A DNA stretch of 6,277 nt from DATCJU01 sp036562635 (lineage in GTDB: Bacteria > Actinomycetota > Actinomycetes > Mycobacteriales > Pseudonocardiaceae): assembly GCA_036562635.1 (NCBI GenBank), contig DATCJU010000017.1, positions 1 to 6,277 on the forward strand, read 5' to 3'. The position numbers were made by a program, and so were the translations under genes. The notes below the pieces were generated by a model that had not been told where the DNA came from, made no database searches, and saw only the letters and a program-made list of their open reading frames with translations. Positions 1-5,150 of this stretch are shown one piece after another (positions within the stretch are counted from its first letter, which is position 1; each line of letters starts with the position of its first letter).

Positions 1-480
1 GACATACCCGGCCTCGGTCAGCGCCGTCGCATCCGCGATCGCAAACGGCACGTTCAACAACCGCGCCAACGTCTGCGCCAGATACGTCTTCCCACACCCC
101 GTCGGCCCCAACATCAAAATATTCGACTTCGCGAGCTCGACCGGTTCCTCCTTGCGGGCGTGTCGCCCGGTGCCGGTGCTTCGGCCCCACACACGCTTGT
201 AGTGGTTGTAGACCGCGACCGACAGGGTGCGCTTGGCCTCGTCCTGGCCGATGACGTACTGGTCAAGGAACGCGTGGATCTCCCGCGGGCGCGGCAGTTC
301 CTCCACCGGGCTCTCGGCAGGTTCGCCGACCGTCTCGTCGAGGAGCTCGTTGGCGAGCTCGACACACTCGTCGCAGATGTAGACACCGGGCGGACCGGCG
401 ATGAGCTTGCGCACCTGCTTCTGGCTCTTCCCACAGAACGAGCACCTCGGCAGGTTGCCGCCGTTACCGACATGTGCCAC
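1..480 (-). CDS. clpX: ATP-dependent Clp protease ATP-binding subunit ClpX (N-terminal 160 residues, partial)
   Basis: ClpX is the cytoplasmic AAA+ unfoldase that recognises substrates and feeds them to the ClpP peptidase. Read on the minus strand from GTG 480, the protein opens MAHVGNGGNLPRCSFCGKSQ. The zinc-binding domain ligands are Cys13, Cys16, Cys36 and Cys39. A linker and the conserved YVIGQDEAKRTLSVAVYNHY stretch (about 75-94) follow. The Walker A motif GPTGCGKT lies at 125-132, and the window ends at LTEAGYV, so the Walker B, sensor and C-terminal regions are outside. The GTG start is supported by GAGGAG (plus 491-496), ten bases upstream, and by the usual ClpX N-terminus. An ATG at 473 is in another frame. 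Oddities are one extra residue between the zinc-binding pairs (GPPGVYIC) and a switch in codon use inside the gene. No clpP lies upstream within this window. The identity is certain; the gene is cut by the window edge. Confidence 0.97.
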   Translation of the reverse strand, partial: MAHVGNGGNLPRCSFCGKSQKQVRKLIAGPPGVYICDECVELANELLDETVGEPAESPVEELPRPREIHAFLDQYVIGQDEAKRTLSVAVYNHYKRVWGRSTGTGRHARKEEPVELAKSNILMLGPTGCGKTYLAQTLARLLNVPFAIADATALTEAGYV

Positions 481-490
481 TCGGAAGCGT

Positions 491-496
491 CTCCTC
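491..496 (-). promoter_or_regulatory. clpX ribosome binding site
   Basis: GAGGAG on the minus strand sits ten bases before GTG 480. It decides for this GTG over the out-of-frame ATG at 473. Confidence 0.7.
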
Positions 497-541
497 AACG
501 ATCGCGCGGGACGGGATGCGGAACCGGGCGGGCCGGCCCGA

Positions 542-769
542 CTACAGCCCGGTGACCAGCACCCCCACCGATCTCCGGGAGCCGGGGTCGACGACCCACC
601 ACACCTGGTCCGGCAGGGTAGCGAGTCCCGGACGGGAGAGACGGCGCGGGCACGAGGCCGACGGGCGGGACGACGGTCGGATATGACCGACCACGGGAGG
701 GCGGCGAGGCACACGGAAGCCGACCGGGTCAACCGGAGCCAGGTTCACCGTCGATCCGGCACCGGTCAT
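542..769 (-). CDS. Possible small hypothetical protein upstream of clpX (75 aa)
   Basis: This open frame starts at ATG 769 and ends at TAG (542-544), with 61 bases to the clpX start on the same strand. A strong purine-rich site, GGGAGGGG (plus 772-779), lies just upstream; its GGAGG core is four bases from the ATG. About 80 percent of codons end in G or C, fairly high but below the surrounding proven genes. The product is basic and rich in Pro, Arg and Ser, with a more ordered-looking C-terminal stretch, LPDQVWWVVDPGSRRSVGVL (52-71). I recognise no domain, signal peptide or membrane segment. If real, it might be co-transcribed with clpX from the divergent promoter region at 770-870. It could equally be a chance open frame in a GC-rich leader, so the call is tentative. 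Confidence 0.35.
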   Translation of the reverse strand: MTGAGSTVNLAPVDPVGFRVPRRPPVVGHIRPSSRPSASCPRRLSRPGLATLPDQVWWVVDPGSRRSVGVLVTGL

Positions 770-787
770 GTCCCCTCCCGAATTCAC

Positions 788-813
788 ATGATGGGACCAG
801 ATGTTCTCATCAT
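788..813. repeat. Inverted repeat overlapping the TetR-gene -35 region
   Basis: ATGATGGGA (788-796) and TCTCATCAT (805-813) form a 9-8-9 dyad with one G-T pair. It overlaps the proposed -35 of the TetR gene and starts 18 bases outside the small minus-strand ORF. It is a candidate operator; no bound protein is known. Confidence 0.45.
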
Positions 814-833
814 CCGAATACCAACGGTATCGT
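804..833 (+). promoter_or_regulatory. Putative promoter of the TetR-type regulator
   Basis: TTCTCA (804-809) matches four of six bases of the -35 consensus. An 18-base spacer leads to TATCGT (828-833), which fits the actinobacterial -10 pattern TAnnnT. Transcription would begin near 840, about 33 bases before ATG 873. This argues against the in-frame ATG at 801, which would lie inside the promoter. Confidence 0.4.
818..830. promoter_or_regulatory. Candidate operator ATACC-AAC-GGTAT
   Basis: This perfect 5-3-5 dyad sits inside the AT-richer divergent control region. Its right half overlaps the proposed TetR-gene -10 (828-833). On the minus strand it contains TACCGT (824-829), a TAnnnT -10 candidate for transcription towards the small ORF and clpX, with TTGCCG (848-853) as a possible -35 at 18-base spacing. 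One protein bound here could control both directions. Autoregulation by the adjacent TetR protein is the simplest inference. Confidence 0.45.
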
Positions 834-872
834 CTTTCGAAGCCGGGCGGCAATGCCGCAGCAAGGAGGACG

Positions 873-1985
873 ATGGGCCGGCTGACCAGGGCGAAGATGC
901 AGCAACACACCCGCGCCAGGGTGCTGGCCGCGGCCTGGGAGGAGTTCGCCCACCGCGGGTTTCGCAACGCCAGGATCGACGCCATCGCCGAACGTGCCGC
1001 ACTCACCCGGGGAGCCGTCTACTCCAATTTTCCCGGCAAACGCGCCCTCTACTTCGCGGTTCTGGCCGATCTCGTCGAACACGCACCTCCACCTCCCCAT
1101 CCGGCGCCGGGGCGTACCGCCCGGGAGGCGCTCGGCGCCTTCGCCCGTGCCTGGATCGCCGGGTTCTCGCTCGCCGACGGCGAGGGATACGGCATGGCGC
1201 GACTCGTGTCGGACCTGCTCTCCGAGATCGTCGCCGACGAGCAGGTGCGTCGACCGTTCGGCCAGCTCATGAAGCTGGACGCCCTGATGCTCGCCCTGGC
1301 CCTGGAGCAACTGCACCCACCTGCACGGTCGTCCGGCGAACCGCCCCGACGCCTGGTGCGCCTGGCCGAGACCGTACTGACCACCCTGTACGGCGCAGGC
1401 CAGGTCACCGCCGCCGCACCAGGCCTTGTCGAGCCCTTCGACGTGGTCAGCGCCTGCGAACAACTCGCGGAACTCTCGCTGGACGACTGGTGGTCGCCCC
1501 CGCCCACCGCCCCGCAACCACAGCCGACCGACGAACCCTGGGCCCCTCCCGCCGTACCGGACCTCGTACGCGGGGAACCCGCCCTGCTCACCGGGGACGG
1601 CGTGGTGGCCGTCCTCGGCCTGCACCGGCTGACCGCCGTCGAGGAGGCCGTCCGTGCGGCGCCGGCCGAGAGTCGGGTCACCGCGGTCCTGGTCACCAGC
1701 GATCCCGAGGAGCTCGCCCCGCTGGCCCGGCTGACCCTGGCCGGTCCCTGCGGTTGCCTGCGCCAGGCCTTCCCCCGAGCGGCCTGGCCACGGCTCCAGG
1801 TGGTGTGCGACGAGTTGGGCGTGCTCGCCGCGGCAGCCGGTGTGCCCGCGGTCAGCGACATCACCGAGACCGCGGTCCGTATCGAGGCGGGCCGAATCGT
1901 CGCCCGTGCCGAGGGCCGCGGCGCGTGCCACGCCGTGGCGTCCGGCAGCCCCACCCCGGTGTCGGCGACGGGTCGTTCCGGCTGA
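873..1985 (+). CDS. TetR/AcrR-family transcriptional regulator with extended C-terminal domain (370 aa)
   Basis: Residues about 12-60 form a typical TetR DNA-binding domain, with the helix-turn-helix at 35-53 (IDAIAERAALTRGAVYSNF). The region to about 207 is largely helical in character and would be the usual ligand-binding and dimer domain. A Pro-rich linker (208-229) follows, then a second Ala/Val/Leu-rich domain (about 235-350) ending in VRIEAGRIVARAEG. At 370 residues it is well above the roughly 190-230 usual for TetR proteins. ATG 873 is chosen because AAGGAGG (863-869) precedes it, though the spacing is short (three bases), and because the in-frame ATG at 801 lies in the likely promoter. 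ATG 897 is another option. It diverges from the clpX side, and dyads upstream suggest autoregulation. Family assignment is firm; ligand and targets are unknown. Confidence 0.9.
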   Translation: MGRLTRAKMQQHTRARVLAAAWEEFAHRGFRNARIDAIAERAALTRGAVYSNFPGKRALYFAVLADLVEHAPPPPHPAPGRTAREALGAFARAWIAGFSLADGEGYGMARLVSDLLSEIVADEQVRRPFGQLMKLDALMLALALEQLHPPARSSGEPPRRLVRLAETVLTTLYGAGQVTAAAPGLVEPFDVVSACEQLAELSLDDWWSPPPTAPQPQPTDEPWAPPAVPDLVRGEPALLTGDGVVAVLGLHRLTAVEEAVRAAPAESRVTAVLVTSDPEELAPLARLTLAGPCGCLRQAFPRAAWPRLQVVCDELGVLAAAAGVPAVSDITETAVRIEAGRIVARAEGRGACHAVASGSPTPVSATGRSG

Positions 1986-2004
1986 CCGGCGGCCCGTACG
2001 AGGA

Positions 2005-2024
2005 CCGGTTCCATTCGGGACCGG
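2005..2024 (+). terminator. Hairpin after the TetR gene, possible terminator
   Basis: CCGGTTCC (2005-2012) pairs with GGGACCGG (2017-2024) around the loop ATTC, with one G-U pair. It lies 20 bases past the TetR stop. There is no T-run, so it could end or merely stabilise the transcript. Confidence 0.4.
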
Positions 2025-2128
2025 CCGGAGGGGCACACGGGAAGAGCGCTACGTTCCGTCACCACCGGTCACCCGATGGTGCACTCCTGGTTGCATCCCG
2101 CGGTCCGACCGGCGCACGCTGGGGCGTT

Positions 2129-2491
2129 GTGAGGCGCATCCGGAGCAGAACGGTGTACACCACGGTGGCCGCCTGTGTCGGGCTGGTGGCCGTGCTCACC
2201 GGCTGCGGCACCGAGCCCGCCGCCCCCGCATCCGCTCCTCACCTCCCGCCCACGACCTTCGTCCCCGCGGTGACGGCGGAAACGGCCACCGGGTCGACCG
2301 GGGCGCCCGGACACCGGACGCCCGCCACGGCCGACCAGCTCCCACCACCGCCCAGCACGACCGCCCTGCGACCGATGACCAGCGGAGAACAGCAGTACCG
2401 GTACGGCTGTCTGCAGGGCTACATCACGCAGGGCTGTGAGAGCTTCACCGACGAGGCTCTCCTCCGGGCCGGCATCGACCCCGACAGTTGA
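2129..2491 (+). CDS. Small secreted lipoprotein of unknown function (120 aa)
   Basis: The protein starts MRRIRSRT, then has a hydrophobic stretch (about 10-23) and a lipobox L-T-G-C with Cys26 as the expected lipidated residue. This predicts export and membrane anchoring as a lipoprotein. Residues 27-82 are a Pro/Thr/Ala-rich, probably unstructured tether. The C-terminal 38 residues look folded: MTSGEQQYRYGCLQGYITQG followed by CESFTDEALLRAGI, with Cys94 and Cys103 nine residues apart and possibly disulfide-bonded outside the cell. GTG 2129 is the only sensible start giving positive charges before the hydrophobic core (GTG 2153 would remove them). The ribosome binding site is poor (GGGG at 2121-2124). 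It stands alone, 143 bases after the TetR gene and 158 before the dehydrogenase gene. I do not recognise the C-terminal family. Confidence 0.8.
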   Translation: MRRIRSRTVYTTVAACVGLVAVLTGCGTEPAAPASAPHLPPTTFVPAVTAETATGSTGAPGHRTPATADQLPPPPSTTALRPMTSGEQQYRYGCLQGYITQGCESFTDEALLRAGIDPDS

Positions 2492-2502
2492 CATCCCGCC
2501 GA

Positions 2503-2539
2503 ACCGTTCTCCCCGACGGGGAGCGGGGAGCGAACCGGT
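2503..2539 (+). terminator. Imperfect hairpin after the lipoprotein gene, possible terminator
   Basis: Outer arms ACCGTTC (2503-2509) and GAACCGGT (2532-2539) pair with one bulge. Inside, CTCCCC (2509-2514) can pair with either of two GGGGAG copies (2518-2523 or 2525-2530), which belong to a tandem GGGGAGC repeat. The inner CTCCCCG-A-CGGGGAG is a perfect palindrome. It starts 11 bases past the stop and has no T-run. Confidence 0.45.
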
Positions 2540-2588
2540 CATGCCGCACCCGCGCATGAGCAGGTGACACGCCGGGCACCCTGCCGGA

Positions 2589-2600
2589 TGTGGTCCCACA
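2589..2600. repeat. Dyad TGTGG-TC-CCACA in the dehydrogenase leader
   Basis: This short dyad lies 49 bases upstream of ATG 2650. It is nested between GCACC (2576-2580) and GGTGC (2607-2611), which could pair to form a longer stem. It may be an operator or leader structure, or chance in GC-rich DNA. Confidence 0.25.
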
Positions 2601-2649
2601 CCGCCCGGTGCACGCGGTGACGGAACCGGAAGGGACCGGGGAGGACGTC

Positions 2650-3705
2650 ATGAAGGCGGTGCGTCTGCAGAAGTGGAAGTCCGATCCGGTGCTCGCTGAG
2701 GTGGACGAGCCACAACCCGGTCCGGGGCAGGTGGTCGTACGTGTGGCCGGCGCCGGCATCTGTCACTCGGACCTGCACCTGATACACGGCTTCGACACCG
2801 GCCAGCTGCCCTGGGACCCACCGTTCACCCTGGGACACGAGAACGCGGGCTGGGTCCATGCACTCGGCCCCGGTGTCACCGGGCTCGACGTGGGCCGACC
2901 CGTGGCCGTCTACGGCGCCTGGGGCTGTGGCAGCTGTCCGCGTTGTCTGTCGGGCGCCGAGACCTACTGCGAGAACCTCGCCGCCGCACCCGTACCCGGC
3001 GGCGGAGGCGGGCTCGGGCTGGACGGCGGCATGGCGGAGTTCATGCTCGTCCCGGCCGCACGTCACGTCGTCCCACTGCCCGAGGGTCTGGACCCGGTCG
3101 CCGCGGCACCGCTGACCGATGCCGCCCTCACGACCTACCACGCGGTGCGGCGCTCCTGGCCGAAGCTCGTTCCGGGAGCCACCGCGGTCGTCATCGGGAT
3201 CGGCGGACTGGGGCACATGGCCGTGCAGATCCTCAAGGCCGTCACAGCCGTCCGGGTGATCGCCGTGGACACCCGCCCCGAAGCGCTGACCCTGGCCGAA
3301 CGCTCCGGTGCCGACCTGGTGCTCCCCGCCGGGGAGCACGCGGCCACCGAGATCCGCGCAGCCACGGACGGACACGGTGCGGACGTCGTCCTCGACTGCG
3401 TCGGCACCGATGCAACCCTCGGGCTGGGCGCCGCCGTGGCCCGGGTGCTCGGTGACCTCACGATCATCGGCATCGGCGGCGGAACCCTGCCGGTGTCCTT
3501 CTTCTCCCTGCCGTACGAGGTCTCCGTGCAGACCACCTACTGGGGCAGTCGCCCCGAACTGGTCGAGGTCCTGGATCTCGCCGCCCGGGGCCTGGTGCAC
3601 GCCGAGATCACGACCTTCCCCCTCGACCGTGCCGTGGAGGCCTACCACAGGCTCGCAGCCGGCGAGCTCACCGGACGGGCGGTCGTCACCCCCACCGCCC
3701 GCTGA
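2650..3705 (+). CDS. Zinc-dependent NAD(P) alcohol dehydrogenase, medium-chain family (351 aa)
   Basis: This cytoplasmic enzyme should interconvert alcohols and aldehydes or ketones using a nicotinamide cofactor. Catalytic zinc ligands are Cys38 (GICHSD), His63 in the GHEN motif and probably Asp157 in PLTDAALT. The structural zinc site is Cys93, Cys96, Cys99 and Cys107. The Rossmann motif GIGGLG lies at 183-188, and Asp207 at the end of the next strand favours NAD over NADP. The overall pattern (VYGAWGCGSC, AAPLTDA, TTYWGSRPEL) closely resembles Rhodococcus ruber ADH-A, an enzyme of secondary alcohols and ketones, and the length is usual for that group. ATG 2650 is supported by GGGGAGGA (2638-2645), four bases away, and by the standard MKAV start. 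No partner gene lies beside it, so the physiological substrate is open. Confidence 0.94.
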   Translation: MKAVRLQKWKSDPVLAEVDEPQPGPGQVVVRVAGAGICHSDLHLIHGFDTGQLPWDPPFTLGHENAGWVHALGPGVTGLDVGRPVAVYGAWGCGSCPRCLSGAETYCENLAAAPVPGGGGGLGLDGGMAEFMLVPAARHVVPLPEGLDPVAAAPLTDAALTTYHAVRRSWPKLVPGATAVVIGIGGLGHMAVQILKAVTAVRVIAVDTRPEALTLAERSGADLVLPAGEHAATEIRAATDGHGADVVLDCVGTDATLGLGAAVARVLGDLTIIGIGGGTLPVSFFSLPYEVSVQTTYWGSRPELVEVLDLAARGLVHAEITTFPLDRAVEAYHRLAAGELTGRAVVTPTAR

Positions 3706-4044
3706 GACGGTCCACCCCACACCATCCCACGGCGCGGACCGCGCAGGCCGACACCCCCCACCCGCACCGGGATCACCACATCGTGGACGTTCCGTGTGGC
3801 GCAGCGTGCCGCCCGCTCTCCCAGGAGGCACCCTGGCTCGTAGCGGGCGCCACGTGTTCCGGTACGCGTCGAGCATCGGAGCGCCTGCCGTGCCGTATCG
3901 GTGTGGGCCCCGGTGGTGTGTGGGAACACGACGAACGATCCGGGCGTGCGCCCACCGGTGTCCGTCGACCAGCGGGGCGAGCGTCGACCGGAGTACGCCG
4001 AACAGCAGGACACCACGTCGGCCGGATGACGAGGAGGACGGGAC
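3706..4044. other. Intergenic region between adh and the DUF4342 gene
   Basis: About 340 bases without a supportable gene. Frames open here give Arg/Pro/Ser/Thr-rich or Cys-scattered products with no start context. It holds a GC hairpin at 3732-3744 near the adh stop and a strong ribosome binding site (4030-4036) at the end. No clear promoter hexamers are visible, although the downstream gene needs one in or before this stretch. Confidence 0.6.
3732..3744 (+). terminator. GC palindrome after adh, possible terminator
   Basis: GCGCGG-A-CCGCGC is a perfect palindrome that begins 27 bases past the adh stop. In RNA it would fold as a five-pair stem with a three-base loop. There is no T-run. Confidence 0.35.
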
Positions 4045-4305
4045 ATGACCGTCGAACAGCGGGACAAGAACACCGCATGGTTGGGCGGCCAGGAACTCGT
4101 GGACCGGATCAGGTCACTGCTCCACGAGGGCAATGTGCGACGCCTGGTCCTTCGGGACCGCAAGGGCAACACGGTCATGGAAATCCCGGTGACCGCAGGT
4201 GTTCTCATCGCGATCGCCGCCCCCGCGCTGAGCGCGGTCGGAGCTCTCGCCGGTCTGGCCGGTGGATGGTCCATCCAGGTCGAACGCCGTGACGACCAGG
4301 AGTGA
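4045..4305 (+). CDS. DUF4342 domain-containing protein (86 aa)
   Basis: The whole protein matches the layout of DUF4342 proteins. An amphipathic segment (about 15-28, QELVDRIRSLLHEG) is followed by the signature NVRRLVLRDRKGNTVMEIPV (30-49). Then comes one hydrophobic stretch rich in Ala, Gly and Leu (about 51-73) and a short charged tail (WSIQVERRDDQE). In this family the hydrophobic segment is thought to be membrane-associated; no biochemical function is established that I know of. ATG 4045 is preceded by GAGGAGG (4030-4036) eight bases away, a strong site that fixes the start. It stands alone, with gaps of about 340 bases before and 480 after, so its neighbours do not point to a role. Confidence 0.88.
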   Translation: MTVEQRDKNTAWLGGQELVDRIRSLLHEGNVRRLVLRDRKGNTVMEIPVTAGVLIAIAAPALSAVGALAGLAGGWSIQVERRDDQE

Positions 4306-4789
4306 GGCAACACGTCGGGACCGTCCAGGTGCACCCGTGTCCGGGTGGGACGACCACGACCGGCCGTCCCGAAGGTGTTCCCACCACCGGTCACGGGACA
4401 CCCGCCGGTGACACGTCCACCGCGCGCGGAGAACCCGGTTCCCGGCCCGAGCACCGCCCGACGGTCCACTGTTCCGGAGCCGACGCAGGAACGGGTCCAT
4501 GGGCCCCGCCGGCTCCGGGACCTGCGGCAGGTGCACGACGGAGGGCAGCAGGCGACGCCGACGATCCCGTCGACCGTACGAGTCGACCATGTGAGACCGG
4601 CCGGTGAAACCACCGCGTAGCAGGTTGCGCAGCACAGCGTGACCGCAGAGGAGACGGAGCGCAGAAACGGATGTGACTCTCGCCCCACGACGTTTGAAAC
4701 GCCCTCAGTCGGGTCACGTCGGATATGTGACAGTGCTACCCCACACGGGCACCGACCGTTCGGAGGCACCTCCCGCCGAGGTACGGCCG
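4306..4789. other. Long intergenic region between the DUF4342 and zinc-binding protein genes
   Basis: About 480 bases with no gene I can support; open frames give low-complexity shadow proteins without ribosome binding sites. It contains a hairpin near the DUF4342 stop (4332-4347) and overlapping dyads CACCGG/CCGGTG (4385-4390, 4405-4410) and GTCAC/GTGAC (4390-4394, 4408-4412). A less GC-rich patch at about 4660-4735 includes TTGAAA (4694-4699), a -35-like hexamer without a well-spaced -10. That patch is the likeliest promoter zone for the next gene. Confidence 0.55.
4332..4347 (+). terminator. Hairpin after the DUF4342 gene, possible terminator
   Basis: CACCCG (4332-4337) pairs perfectly with CGGGTG (4342-4347) around a four-base loop. 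GTCC (4323-4326) and GGAC (4348-4351) can extend the stem across a bulge. It starts 26 bases past the stop and has no T-run. Confidence 0.4.
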
Positions 4790-5023
4790 GTGATGTGTCC
4801 GGCAGGACACCCGTTGCATCCCGGCTCCTACACGGTGGGGTGGTGGCCGTGCGCCCACCACCCCACAGGCCACCACATCTACTGGTGTGACATGCCCGGT
4901 TGCACGGAGCCACGCCAGCTCGTTCCCCCGTGCCCGCCCGCTCCGGATCCGGGCCGGGCACGTCCCGGGTTCCTCCCCGGTCACGATGCCGACTACGGCC
5001 CTCTCATGGGGCACGGTCTGTGA
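4790..5023 (+). CDS. Small Cys/His-rich probable zinc-binding protein (about 77 aa)
   Basis: Counting from GTG 4790, the protein reads VMCPAGHPLHPGSYTVGWWP, then CAHH, HHIYWCDMPGC and LVPPC. Cys at 3, 21, 33, 38 and 48, plus several His residues, give a zinc-ribbon-like pattern. The CPxGHPL...VGWxPC...GH...WxC..PGC layout recalls small uncharacterised actinobacterial proteins, recalled from memory rather than searched. The tail (49-77) is Pro/Gly-rich and probably disordered. The start is uncertain. GAGG (4778-4781) suits GTG 4790 or ATG 4793. The frame is open back to GTG 4673, but those 39 codons have clearly lower G+C at third positions and no good ribosome binding site, so they look like leader. 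No enzyme motif is seen; a cytoplasmic metal-binding or nucleic-acid-binding role is only a guess. Confidence 0.65.
   Translation: MMCPAGHPLHPGSYTVGWWPCAHHPTGHHIYWCDMPGCTEPRQLVPPCPPAPDPGRARPGFLPGHDADYGPLMGHGL
4795..4810. repeat. Dyad GTGTCC-GGCA-GGACAC at the start of the zinc-binding protein gene
   Basis: A perfect 6-4-6 inverted repeat covers the first codons of the small Cys/His protein. The same arms recur at 5151-5167. In mRNA it would form a stem just after the start codon and could affect translation. Confidence 0.4.
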
Positions 5024-5150
5024 CGGCCACGCGTTCACCGGACGGTGTCTTCGACCGCCACCCGGTGTTCGGCAGCGACCACGCCGTCGACGATGCACCG
5101 GAGCACTCGACGCCTGGTGCGAACCCCGTCGGGAACGCCCCGCGGACCAC

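Larger units (their letters stand above)
481..872. other. Divergent intergenic region between clpX and the TetR gene
   Basis: About 390 bases separate the divergent starts of clpX and the TetR-type regulator. The clpX-proximal part (542-769) may encode a small protein on the minus strand. The rest (770-872) holds a strong minus-strand ribosome binding site (772-779), two inverted repeats (788-813 and 818-830), promoter-like hexamers on both strands, and the TetR ribosome binding site (863-869). This stretch is richer in A and T than its surroundings, as expected of a control region. No clpP-like sequence is present. Confidence 0.6.

Noticed and set aside
801..872. Upstream ATG 801 for the TetR gene
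   Set aside because: It lies inside the proposed promoter and operator, has no good ribosome binding site, and would add a tail unlike TetR N-termini.
810..2036. A 408-codon open frame on the minus strand opposite the TetR gene
   Set aside because: The composition is Gly/Arg/Gln-rich with no motif, and the sense strand has a clear TetR domain.
401..2491. A 696-codon open frame on the plus strand
   Set aside because: Up to about 2128 it is an Arg/Pro/Gly-rich shadow across the TetR gene. Only its last 121 codons, from GTG 2129, look real (the lipoprotein).
2539..3876. A 445-codon minus-strand frame opposite adh
   Set aside because: It is antisense to a well-conserved dehydrogenase and its low-complexity product has no domain.
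4673..4789. Upstream extension of the Cys/His protein to GTG 4673
   Set aside because: These codons have low third-position GC and no well-placed ribosome binding site, and they include the promoter-like TTGAAA patch.
3642..4961. A 439-codon minus-strand frame across the DUF4342 region
   Set aside because: It covers two intergenic gaps and a real gene in antisense, with Arg/Ser/Thr-rich product, scattered Cys and no ribosome binding site.
5004..5150. A 48-codon minus-strand frame starting at GTG 5150 with GGGAGGA upstream
   Set aside because: The ribosome binding site is fair, but the frame is short, overlaps the end of the zinc-protein gene, shows no motif, and its putative site is part of the compound dyad.
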